Shown: piece after piece, positions 10,526 through 21,503 of the stretch
Layout: the number at the start of each line of letters is the position of its first letter
How positions within the stretch are numbered: the stretch's first letter is position 1
Program-made: the position numbers and the translations under genes
Source: Archilochus colubris
Taxonomy: Eukaryota; Chordata; Aves; Apodiformes; Trochilidae
Length of the DNA stretch: 64,000 nucleotides
Direction of reading: 5' to 3'
Assembly (NCBI GenBank): GCA_023079485.1
Contig: CM041085.1
Location: 96,049,115 to 96,113,114, forward strand
The notes under the pieces: generated by a model
Told to the model about the DNA's origin: nothing
Databases searched by the model: none
Seen by the model: the letters and a program-made list of their open reading frames with translations, nothing else

Positions 10526-10567
10526 CGCTACGCCCACCGGCGTGGCCCGGGCTGGGATTTTTTTACC

Positions 10568-10573
10568 GTAAGT
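10568..10573 (+). other. Plus-strand splice-donor-like site at the island edge
   Basis: The sequence TTTTTACC|GTAAGT lies at the right edge of the CpG island on the strand opposite FBXO25. It is a near-consensus 5' splice site and could end the first exon of a divergent transcript. No partner exon was recognised to the right. Confidence 0.3.
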
Positions 10574-10651
10574 ACAGAAATCCGCCTTCAGGGTGCCAGT
10601 GCTGCCGTGTGGTGCGGCAGGAAGTGTTTTAACCCACTTTAGAGGGAGAGC

Positions 10652-11055
10652 GGGTCACAGAACCACAGAAACGTCAGAGTTGGAAAACACCTGTAAGTTC
10701 ACCGACTGCCAGCATCCCCCAGACCCATTAAAAATATATCTTAATATCTACGTCACCCCCTGGTGCGTGTCCTGAGGTGCCTCATCTACACGGTTTTTAA
10801 ATCCCCCCACCACCTCCCTGAGCAGCCCATTCCAGTGCCTCTCAGTAAGTTCTTCCTCGCATCTCGTCTAAACCTCCCCTGGTGCGGCTTCAGGCCACAT
10901 CCTCTAGTCCTTGAGAGACTTGAGAGAAGAGCCCAGCACCCACCTCACTACAACCTCCTCTCAGGTGGTTGTAGAGAGCAATAAGGTCTCCTCTCAGCCT
11001 TCTCTTCTCCAAACTAAGCATTCCCAATTTCCTCAGCCTCACTTCACGTTGTCCT
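10652..11055 (-). mobile_element. CR1 LINE, 3' fragment
   Basis: Starts with 'cacagaaccacagaaacgtc', the complement of a CR1 tail. It continues with 'agagttggaaaacacctgtaag', 'gtgtcctgaggtgcctcatc', 'tcagccttctcttctcc' and 'aaactaagcattcccaattt', all in the order of a minus-oriented CR1 3' end. It abuts the promoter CpG island on its right side. Confidence 0.88.
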
Positions 11056-12816
11056 AAAAGCAGGATCTGTTACCTGCTGTGCAAAAGCCAACCCACACAC
11101 AGATATTTGCATTAATATCCATTTCTACGCAAAAAGGGGGGCAGGGTGGTATTCCACAAAGCAAGCTCAATTTCCTGAAATTCCAGTGCTACTTTTATAC
11201 CCAAAATAATAAGAACTTTCTCTCTAACATTATACTATCACTCAAAGGCATGATTGTTTAACTAATTCCTTGCTCCCATTTAAAGTGGCAACGCTCAAAA
11301 ATTCCCCCCCACATGCTCAAAGGGTAAGGGACTCTGTTAGAAGGGGTCCCTCTAGCCTATGGGTGTGTTTTTTAGTATGCTAATAGCTCACTAATATATT
11401 AATAGCATGTTAATACAGTGAATCCAGTTACACAATGTTTTCCTAGCCAGTGCTCAAGGCTGTAACCAAGATAAGTTGTGGGGGATACTCTTTCCCATCC
11501 CTTGCAGATGTCTTACAGGCCTGTCTCAAGGCCAAGCAGCATGGTTATTATACTGAACAATAGAATGATTAAAAAGGGTTTCCCAGCTTTACACAAGAAA
11601 ATTATGTGAGTCAACACTGACAATTTGTGCTTGACTGAAACTTTTTGTGGAGCAGTGTGCTCTCTTGTAATGGTTTTAGACTTTCTATCCCTGCTCTCAC
11701 ATTTCCTCAGCTCACCTTCGTTTCTGCTGACATCGCTGGCTGTTGTGGGCAGCCTTCAGTCAAACACAGCTGACAAGGAAGCTCTGTAGACCTGCAGTTA
11801 TTCTCACACCTATTAAAACTTATTAAAGTTTTATTTATTAAAGACCCCCTAATAAAGGGGTCTTTCTTTGCTCTTTTGGATCTGGAAAATTCCTTCATAA
11901 TGTGACAAAAATCCTTTTGTCTGAAGGTTCTTCTATGTTTTCTCTCCATCTCTTGCATCATCCTGTGGCCTGTGGACATGCGAGTACAGTTACCTCACAT
12001 CTCAGGCAGGGCTGATCTTCCAGGGCAGGTGGGATTTGACTAGCAGAGCATCATGAGCAAAGCATTTAATCCAAACATGATGCAGTTCAGAAAACATGAT
12101 GTTAAACTCCTGTGTTTCCTTTAGTGCTGGACTAGGCAGCACTGAAACACTGAAAGAGATTAAGCTGGAACTTACTGCTTGAAGCAGTGCAGCCTTATGG
12201 CAAAGACCCACATTGGAACAGTTGTCCTGTGACAGGAACTTCAATCTGGAGCAGGGGAACAGCATGAGGAGGGAGTGGTAAGGACAGAGCATTAGGAACT
12301 GACCCCAACCTCTGTTCCCCCTCCTCCTGTGGCACTTGTAGCAGGGAGGAATGGAGGAGGTTGTGAAGAAGGCGCTTTTAGTTTTGTTTTTCTTTCTCAC
12401 TATCCTAGTTAAATAATACACTGTTTTTCATTCACAATAAATTAAATTAATCTTCCCCAAGTTGAGTGTCTTTTACCTGTGATGGTAACTTGTGAGTGAT
12501 CTCCTTGTCCTTATCTAGACTCATGAGCTTTTTCATCATATTTTCTCTCCCTGTCCTGTGGCAGAAAGTGAATGAGAGAGTACCTAGGTGGGCATCTGTC
12601 AGACAGCCAAGGCCAACCCACCACACTCCCTTAATTATCAAGCCCACCCCAGGGGAATACCTCACGCCTTAAGATGGACACAATACGGAAGGACAATGCA
12701 GGGAATGTGATTCCTTTCTGGTGCCCCTTTTCTTTTTTATGGTATAGGTTCTAGAAGAGCAAGTGAGCCTTCCCAGCTTGAGTAATCATGCTTTTTGACT
12801 CGAGCTGCAGTTTTAA
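11056..12816. other. Intergenic, nothing recognised
   Basis: Ordinary AT-rich sequence. The open frames at 11707-11979 and 12002-12421 (minus) match nothing I know and lack splice or family signals. The stretch 11813-11875 has short A/T-rich repeats of 'attaaa' and 'aagacccccTaataaag' type. No RNA gene was seen. Confidence 0.5.
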
Positions 12817-12955
12817 TCACAGAATCACAAAGCTGTCATGGTTGGAAAGATCTCTAAGATCACAGAGTCCAACTATCAACCCAGAAAAAACCACCATGCC
12901 CACTAGAGTATGTCCTGAAGTGCCACATCTACACACTGGTAGCTGAGGAACATAG
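12817..12955 (-). mobile_element. CR1 LINE, short 3' fragment
   Basis: 'aatcacagaatcacaaagct', 'catggttggaaagatctcta', 'agatcacagagtccaactat' and 'gtcctgaagtgccacatcta' are the complement of the CR1 3' end. The fragment is about 140 bp. Confidence 0.88.
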
Positions 12956-15900
12956 ATATTTCGGCTTTCTAAAACAACCTTCTTTCCTCAATAGTTGCTG
13001 CTACTCAAATCCAGCTATTACAGCATTTTACCTTCTGGCTTCAGTATATTTATATTATTAATATATTATAGGCAGCTGCAGCAGAGTGGGTTTTTTTTTC
13101 GGGGGGGCTGGGTTTTTTTGGTTGGTTGCTTTGGTTTTTTGTTTTGTTGAGTACAGAGCCACTTGTTATATGACTTTGTGTGTATGTGGTTTCATTCCAA
13201 ATATCTAAAAATATTGTACTAATTCAGCAAGCAGATATAAAGGGATTATTGCCCATACTTATTAGTGTTGAGCCATCCTCTCTATTTAAGCTGTAATTTT
13301 AACTTTTTGCACTTCCTAACACAAATAGTTTTGCTATTTATTATTATTTATATCTGTCCATCTGCCTTTATTTTTTTTTTTTTAAAAGCGATGATAAATT
13401 TTCAAATGAGCAAATTTAGAGGTATTTCTCATGGAAATAATAGTTGGTGCCTTGGGAGTCCAAGCTCTTACCTATAAAAAATTATCTTAGAGATATAGAT
13501 TCTAAGACTGAGAAATTTATTTTAAAATATTTTTATGTGTAGCACATGTCTATGTTAAAATCTGCAAAACAAAAGATATTGTTCATTTGGGGGGATTTGA
13601 AACATTACAATAACATGAATTAAGACTGTTCTAAACATCCCTAAGAAGCTCAGTTCTTGAATAATGTAGAAATTATTGGCACTATTCTGTTTCAAGTATT
13701 TTTCATAAAATTCTGTGTGAACTTTTCTATTCTGGTGTCACAGTATGGACTTTATTATGTTTTATTTAATACTAAGGCTGTTTAAACCTTCACAGGGGAA
13801 ACTGAAAGAACTGGTCTGCAGTGTGACTGTTGCTGCTTTTGACTATTTCAGAGGGATGTAAAGTGGAGATTGCATTGAGCCCAGCATGTGTCCTGTTTTG
13901 CAGTTGGGGTGATTACCCTCGTTGTTGATAACAGGGCCATGTGAGTAGTGCAGATTAGACACTCTAGACCATTGACACATTAACATGAAATTAGAAGGGC
14001 TAAATCAAATGGAAAATCCCATCTTTCTCATTTCTTTCCTATTGAGTTACTTATGTCATTATTTTGATCCAATAAACTTCAGCAATGGTGAGTTCTCTAA
14101 ATGGCTTTGTACTAATGGAAAGCCAAGCTATTTTGCTTTTAAATTATTTTGCCTGTAAGACCTGAGAAACATGATTAAAAGCAAAATAAATGATGTTATT
14201 TAGGGTGGCTTAGGATAACCTCATAGAGACCATGAAGCAATTTTAATCAATATTTATATTTCCTGGATTACCTGGTTTGGAAAGACCCATTGCCTTTTAG
14301 GATTCCCTTTCAATTTTTCTTAGAAGTCATCTGAAAAATAGGGTTGTGGTAGATGCACATAACCTTCTTTTCCTTGAGAGAGTTATTTTAATTTTGCTGA
14401 GTAATCTCTGTAGATATTTTAAAGAACAGGAGAGTTATGCCACATAATACCAAAGCCTGCTTCAGTCACTTAGCAACATCTAATGCTAACAAAGAGAATC
14501 AGGACTGTGGTGCAGCAGCAAAAAAATTGTTAGACAGCAGAAAGGAACTCATTACAATAATGAAGACAGAAGTCATAGCATTCTATAGGTAAAACAAAGC
14601 TATAAAAGAACACATAATCCAAGCAGTTTTCTGTTTTCCAAGGGGTTCAGTTGCTTATAGTTTTATTTTTCAGGAAAGCTTCCCTCTTGTAAAAAAAAAA
14701 AAGCAAAGCTTAGACAAAAGCCTCGTTGTTCTAACTGTTACTTAATGTATGATTTTCTGTATATTACACAGTTCTTCAGAGGTTTATCTTGTGGTTGGCA
14801 TAATCTGTTTCTAAATCTTTGTCATCACTACTGCTATCATCAGTAATTATTTTCATCATAGGTTCTCAAATCAATGTTGGATGTAGAATTTTAATATGAA
14901 GTATGTTTTATTGTATAATAAATCACCACTGAATGTAAAACCAGTTATTTTGGTTGGAAGAAACACTATATAGTGTATGGCAGAGATTTTTGAAAATTAG
15001 TAATTTCTCTAGGAAAAAAATGGCAACAGTTTGCTGGGAAATAACATTAAGGGAGAAATTAAAGTAGTTTCAGCGTTGCAGTGGAAAATATGGTTATGGT
15101 GAAGCTCCAGAGAAACAACCTGAAAAAGAGCATGTACCCCATCTCGAGACAAATCTTTAATTGCAAGCACTGGGATATCAACAGAAACTGAACTGCTTGA
15201 TCAGTGACAGTTTGAGCACTGCAATTAACTCATTCACAGTGGGGGAAATGTGGTGTTCAAGCAAAGCTTTGGAAAAGAAATTTTCATTCTTCAAAATCTA
15301 GGAGCTTTTCCTAAATAAGAGAGATAATTAAGAAAGGAAACTAACTAGTTCAGAAATTGTATGTATGGGGTGGAATTTCATGCCAGTTCAAGCTACAGAA
15401 AGCAGTAAGAAATTAATTATAGAAGTGAGAGTTATTGTTTTTATGCTGATATAGGATGCCAAGAGATTTTCTAACCTTCTACTTGAAACCTTTAATCAGA
15501 AAAAAATTAGAAGCAGATTGTTTTGTTGTTACCAGCTGTTTTCACCATATTTATAAGCATCCACACCACTAATAAATTTTTTTGACTCAATGGTTTTAAA
15601 TATGTTCACAAGAGAAAGTGGCTGCTGCAGCAAAAACTGGGGAAACACAGCTCAAGAAGAAAAATGGATTGAAACTGAAGATAATGTTGGAATAATTAAA
15701 ATAGATATAAAATTTTTCTATAAATGAGAAGACATCCAACTACTATAGAAGAGAGATTCTCCCTCTTCTCCTCACTTCTTTCTCTCAGCTTCTCCCATAG
15801 GAAGGATTGGAACAAAGAAATCTAATTAATTTTAAAGAGAAGCTTAATCAGTGTATGAAGGGTACTATATGATGAAGTCAAATCCAACTGTAGGGAACTG

Positions 15901-17504
15901 AATGAAAACTAGGGTAGGTACCAGGAAGGCCAGGATAAGTTTTAAGCTATTACTCTACTGTTCTACAAAGTGATATGCACTGATGTTTACTAAAATGCTC
16001 ATCTAAAGGAGATGGCTAATGGAAATACTAGCTGCAAAGGGTAGGTTTCCAGCGGAAGACAGAGATGGAGAAAAACAGGGATTTCCAGAGAAATACAGCT
16101 AGAAAGTATTTAGAGAAAACATATTCATCATTTTGACTGGATAAATTGTGTTACTTAGAGTGTAAGCAATCCTAAAGATGCTAATGGCTATGCAGAACAT
16201 AACATGAGAGACTAGAGAAGTGTGGCAGAACAGTAAAAGGACAAATACATTGTCTCTTTAAAAAAAAAAGAAAAAATTAGAAAGAATTATAATTTGTAAA
16301 TGTAATTGTAACTTGTAGTGGAAAAATACAGAACTAACATGAACTCTTTAATGAGCTGTAATACAGAATTGAGTGTATGCATGGAGAAATGGTAGACAGT
16401 GGAAACTGGCAGGATCTCTAGCAATGTGGAAAGATATGCTAAGAATTAAAAATTACCTTGGAGAACTGGTCTGAAAAACAGAATTAAATTCCCTGCAGAC
16501 CTTCTTTGGTATATCTACTGTTCATTAAAAGCTCTGTCCATAATATGCTTCTATCTCATCTAGCTATGCCTGTGATAGAACCTCTGTTTAATGGACTTTG
16601 CTTATACAGAAGAAACACCCTTAAATGTTGCATGATATGTTATCTTGCTTGTGGTAGCATGGAAACAGAATCAAGCTTTCTGATTCGTCAAAAATTTTAA
16701 TGGAATGTGGAAACACATTTTAATCTCAGTGTTTCATCTACATGAGATGCAAAGTCCTGTCTTATTACAAGGTAGAGGTAAATGTGTTCTTGGTTTACAC
16801 ATACACTCAATTATTGCAATTTAGCTCAGCAGTGTCAGAGAAATGTGATTCTGTCTTCCTAAATGTCCTGTCCAGGTTTGCTTTCTAAAGTGAACAGCAG
16901 ATGCATAGCAAGGAAAGAGAAAATGTCTTTTACAGTAAAAAAATCTGATTTAAGACCCTTGAACTCACCGTGTCTTTCCCTTGACATAGCAGACCCCACA
17001 GTAATTTCTAAAATAAGTTAACTAATCTCTTAACTCAACTACTTTGATACTATACCTATGTGATGTTTCAGAACTGGAAAATCTTCCCATCTTACTCAAT
17101 ATTTTTATTTGGTATATTCTACCTCTTGAGCTGAATGGCTTCATTTCTTGAGGTTTTGGTAGTGCTCAGTTCCCAAACCTCATGTTCTTGTAGCTTTGTC
17201 AATGTAAAGGAGAGGAAGAAGGTAGAACAAGGTAGGGGCAGAGGGAAGAAAAGGGAGATTCTGAAATAAAAACTATTATTTCTGTAGAGCTAGGCTGCAG
17301 TATTAGGAGGTTGAGATAATCACATGATGAACCCTGGAGAACTGTAAATTCTGTTGTTGTGTGTGCCTGCCTCTGTGAAATGCAGGCTTTGCCTTGAAGC
17401 TCATTTTTGGATACATAGTACCATGGGTTATGTTTATCACCTCATTCCAATATTTAAAACAAGAACAAAATCGTGTGACTTTTTGACAAGAAGTGATTCA
17501 GATT
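12956..17504. other. Intergenic, AT-rich
   Basis: No gene or interspersed repeat was recognised. There is a T/G low-complexity run at 13088-13149 and short A-runs at about 14690 and 16260. Open frames at 13265-13477 and 16506-16700 look random. Confidence 0.5.
13088..13149 (+). repeat. T/G-rich low-complexity tract
   Basis: Runs of T and G (T9, G7, T7, then TTGG and TTTTG steps) with no strict period. Confidence 0.85.
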
Positions 17505-17752
17505 GGATAATAGAAGTTCAGATTGGATATTAGAAAGAATTTTTTCACGGAAAGGGTGATCAGACATTGGAACGGGCTGCCTGGGGAGGTGGTGGACTCT
17601 TCGTCCCTGGAGACATTTAAAAAGCGACTCGATATGGCACTCAGTGCCATAGTCTAGTGACTGTGGAGGTAGTTGATCAAGGGTTGGACTCGATGATCTC
17701 TGATGTCCCTTCCAATCCAGCCTATTCTATGATTCTATGATTCTATGATGTT
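17505..17752 (+). mobile_element. CR1 3' end with ATTCTATG tail
   Basis: 'ttttttcacggaaagggtga', 'cattggaacgggctgcctgg', 'ggttggactcgatgatctct' and 'cccttccaatccagcc' precede three ATTCTATG units at the right end, the diagnostic plus-oriented CR1 terminus. The sequence between them ('atggcactcagtgccatag') is shared with the copy at 63.4 kb and not with the others, marking a distinct subfamily. The left edge abuts an imperfect 21-bp duplication of 'cagattggatAatagaa' type. Confidence 0.88.
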
Positions 17753-18139
17753 TTAGCAGCTTTGGGCGTTGAGTCATCATAGACGTTTGTGTACCAGGTT
17801 GGGTTTTGATGGCTACTTGCTTAGGGATGTGTTATAGCTGCCATTAGCAGTGACAGATAGATGGATAAATACAGTTTATGCTTTCATCCCTTCCAGGTGT
17901 CCTGTCCTGTAATGACTTCGCAACGTCACATTTTCACTTGCTCCTTTCTCAGTAGGTTCTGGTTTCATAGCCTTTCTTTTCAAAGCCCTATTTCATTTTT
18001 GTGCTGAAGTTGTTCATGGTTTTGGCCAGAGGGAGCCCCTGTCATACTTAAAATGCATCATGTCCTCACAGCAGCTGGAAATTCATGTTTTTATCTAGTC
18101 TTTGTGCATATGTTAGCCTGTCTATTGGGCTTTTTTAGA

Positions 18140-19092
18140 GAATTTGTGGTTACAAATAGCAATGACCTTGATGGTGGGGCAGAGTGTCTTCTCAGCAAGG
18201 TTGTTGCTGACACAAAATTGGGAGAACTGGCTGATTCACCTGAAGGCTGTGCAACCATTCATCAAGATTTGGACAGATTGGAGAGCTGGGCCAAGAGGAA
18301 CCTAGTGAAGTTCAACAAGAACAAGTGCAGAGTCCTGTGCCTGGGAAGGAAGAACAAAATGCAGCAGTACAGGTTAGGAGGTGATCTGCTAGAAAGCAGT
18401 CCCATGGAGGAAAGCTTTGGAGTCCTGGTGGACAACAAATTATCCATGGGACAGCAATGTGCCCTTGTGGGCAAGAAGGCAAATGGTATCCTGGGATGAA
18501 TTAAGAAGAGTGTCCAGCAGGCTGAGGAAGGTTCTCCTCTCCCTCTACTCTGCCCTAGTGAAACCTCACCTAGAGTATTGCATCCAGTTCTGGGCTCCCC
18601 AGTTCAAGGGAGACAGGGATTTACCTGAGAGGGTGCAATGGAGGGCTACGAGGATGATTAAGGGACTGAAACCCCTGCCTTATGAAGCCAGGCTGAGAGA
18701 CCTGGGGCTGTTTAGTCTGAAGGGGAGAAGAATGAGAGGGGAACTAATGAATGTGTATAAATATATGAGGGCTGGGCATCAAGAAGGAAGGGACAACCTC
18801 TTCTCACTTGTGCCCTGTGATAGGATAAGGGGCAATTCAAGACAGAGCACAGGAAGTTCCACCTCAACATGAGAAAGAATTTCTTTACTGTAAAGGTTAC
18901 AGAGCCCTGGAACAGGCTCCCCATGGAGACTGTGGAGTCTCCTTCTCTGGAGACTTTCAAGACCCATCTGGATGCATTTCTGAGGGACCTGCCCTAGGTC
19001 TGAGTGGTCCTGCTCTGGCAGGGAGATTGGACTCGATGATCTTCAGAGGTCCCTTCCAACTCCTGACATTCTGTGATTCTATGATTCTGTGT
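18140..19092 (+). mobile_element. CR1 LINE with ORF2 C-terminal remnant
   Basis: This is the longest CR1 copy in the window. The translation at 18185-18500 contains ADTKLGELADSPEGC, LDRLESWAKRNLVKFNKNKC, DNKLSMGQQCALV and KKANGILG, the end of the CR1 reverse transcriptase ORF. After one frame change at about 18499 it continues as LYSALVKPHLEYC, QFWAPQFKGDRDLPERVQ and GLFSLKGRRMRGELMNVYKY (18530-18800). The 3' UTR then ends in ATTCTGTGATTCTATGATTCT. It is 5'-truncated and frame-broken, so not active. Confidence 0.93.
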
Positions 19093-19930
19093 TTGCCTTA
19101 AACAGTAATTTGCAGAACTGCTGCAAAAGAGAATGGCACCAAAGGATTATGTTTCATCTTTACCAAAGGTGAAACAGCAAGCAAACTGACAAAGCCACTG
19201 GTTATTAAGTATGATGGGGTTCAGAATACTTTTATCCTCTCTTGAAAAGATGATAAGTGATTCTAATGAGTGAAAACAAAGCCTGAAGTTTGACTATTAC
19301 AAAAGTTGCTCCATATTATGTGCTCTCTCTATTCTATATTTACAGCTAATTTAACTACTCAAAAGTCTATCAGAGATTAGTATATGATCAGTAATTTTAT
19401 ATCTCAGCATTATTAGTCCTCATGATTAGTAATCCTCTGTGATCTGTGGTTGTAATGAGTTCCCTTTGGAAGAAGAGGAAGTCTTAAAAAGTAATGTATT
19501 TTGTGAAATAGGAGCACAATATACTTTTATGATCCTTATTCATACCCTTTTTTCACCATGTACTTAAAATCCCTAAATTCACATTTCTGACCCACGAATC
19601 TGAAATACTGCTTTTTATTACTAGCGTGGGTTTGTCCATTGAAGCTTTATGGGCTGTGGTTCCTGCGTTTGGTTATTTGTTCTTTCCTTGCTGTATTAAT
19701 ATGAGCACCAATTTGTGTTGCAACCTTCCTTAAGTGCTATCCAAGCCCCAAGGGAGTCAAGGAGGATTTTGACCTTTATTTCACAGGAAATGAATCAGGC
19801 TTGTTTACACAGAAGAAAAGCAACTGCATACATGCAGTTACAGATCTAAACATCATAGTTAAATGCAGTGTTGGCTAGTACTAAAAACAGTCATGAAAGA
19901 TCTGAGCAAATTCAATGTTTTTCTTAGTGC

Positions 19931-20045
19931 TTTGTGTTGTTTTTTTTTTTTTGGTGTGTGTGTGTTTGTTTTGGGGTTTTGGTTTTTTGTTTCTTTTGGG
20001 GTTTGTTTTTTTGTTTGTTTGTTTGGTTTTTTGTGTTTTTTCTTT
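19931..20045 (+). repeat. T/G-rich low-complexity tract
   Basis: T14, a (GT)5-like run, and repeated GTTT/GGGGTTTT steps. It generates two overlapping hydrophobic, Phe/Val/Cys-rich open frames that are artefacts of composition. Confidence 0.9.
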
Positions 20046-21462
20046 AAACAATAAGAAGCAAAAGCACGATTTTATTCAGTCTCAAATAGATTTCTGTGTA
20101 ACTCTTGGGACTGTTCTACTCCTCAGACCAGGACTCATTGGCAGTCCATTTATCCAGTTCTCAACAAGAGAACAGGTTTGAACAATTAATTCTGAGTGTA
20201 ATTTTTTCACATGTATTATTGGTGTCCTGGTTTAAGTCGGGATTGATTATGATTTTGTAGGTATCTTAAATGTAACATCTATGGAAACTGATAGGACTTT
20301 TCAGGAGAAAGTTAAAGGCCCTGTGTATGACAACATTAATTTTTCCTGGTATATTTTGACAGAAAAAGAAGGATTATAATTAAACTGAACATAGTAATTT
20401 TCAGAAATACATAGGGCTAGAAGACATGTGCATTTCATTTATTTTTTGAACACAAGCAATAGGCAAAGAAATAAATATTTTATAAAACTATTAAGATAAA
20501 ACTGACTCATTAACACCCATATTAGACTAGAAAAACAACAGGATGTGAGCAATGTTCCTTTCAAGTTGGAAATTTGTTCCAGCAAATAGGAATAAACAAT
20601 GTAAATAATCTTGCTTATAGCATTGGGAATGCAAGGATCACATATTTTTCTTCAGCAAGCACCCTAGTTAAATGAAAGTAACATTTACTGCAGCAATGAT
20701 CCCCTATCTGTACCCCGAGGATAAAGAAGTGTGCGTAAAACTCTGAGAAGGGAATAAGAAACCACATTTCTTTGATTCTCATTTTTCTTCTTTCCTTTCT
20801 TCTGCTGCATTCAAACAGTACATCCCATACCGCTCTGCAGTAACAAACCAAAGGACTTGAACACCCAGAGACAGGTGTGGGCTGATGTCCTACCTCCTTT
20901 CAGTGGGCTTCAGGGTTCTGTGCAGATTTTTCTTCTTCCCAGTTCTGACCTGAGAAAAAGGCTACCCTGGACCACTATTGTCTCTCTGTGGTGATTCTTA
21001 TCATCTAGATCATTCTGTGGGCCCCTCGAGAAGACAAAATTGTACCCGATGACTGGATCCAAACTGCCACCAAGCTGTGTGGTGCAGTCACCATGCTGGA
21101 AGGAAGGACATCGTTCTGATTTACCTGCCTGAAAGATACTACTTTTTTGTTGCTAAATTAAAAACAGTTAATCCATTTCCTGTATTTATTTATATCATGG
21201 AGATAATGTCATGATTAATTTTGCTGGCAGTTCTAAAATGTAAATGCATGCCATGTATTATTTTTGTGTCTCTATTTTGTAGGGCAGTTGGGTTTTATTC
21301 ATTAAATTAAAGAAAATAATACAAAAGAAGAAGTTATTTATAACTTACTCAATCTTTCAGCTCCAGAGCTGGGATCTATACAAACTAATTTTGGCATTGT
21401 AGAGGTAAGAAGATCAGGGGAAAAGCTGAAAGCTGAACTGGGTTAAATTTATTCAGTGACAG

Positions 21463-21503
21463 GTATATATGTATATATATATATGTGTGTGTGTGTATAT
21501 ATT
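21463..21503 (+). repeat. (TA)n/(TG)n microsatellite
   Basis: TATATATGTATATATATATATG followed by six TG units and TATATAT. Confidence 0.9.

Larger units (their letters stand above)
9880..10560. promoter_or_regulatory. FBXO25: CpG island promoter of FBXO25
   Basis: This is the only long CpG-dense, GC-rich stretch in the window, set in otherwise AT-rich DNA with rare CG. It contains GC boxes, CCAAT boxes, E-boxes and an ETS-like site and lacks a TATA box, as expected for a broadly expressed gene. Motif orientation and the downstream exons indicate minus-strand transcription. Long open frames across the island (9804-10277, 10102-10632 and antisense ones) are proline/arginine/glycine-rich products of GC-rich composition and are not called as genes. 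Confidence 0.85.

Noticed and set aside
9804..10632. Long open frames across the CpG island, including a nine-residue proline/valine repeat
   Set aside because: They follow from GC-rich composition and from the 27-bp minisatellite (a multiple of three). All frames on both strands are open there, and no family or splice support exists.
18262..18474. Antisense frames within CR1 copies (also at 4980-5342, 18712-18967, 35450-35656 and 60626-60814)
   Set aside because: They are shadows of LINE sequence.
19863..20181. Hydrophobic Phe/Val/Cys-rich open frames that look like membrane proteins
   Set aside because: They translate a T/G low-complexity tract.
20224..20250. 'tgtcctggtttaagtcggga' resembles the start of some avian LTRs
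   Set aside because: The similarity stops after about 20 bases, and no LTR body, primer site or second copy is visible.
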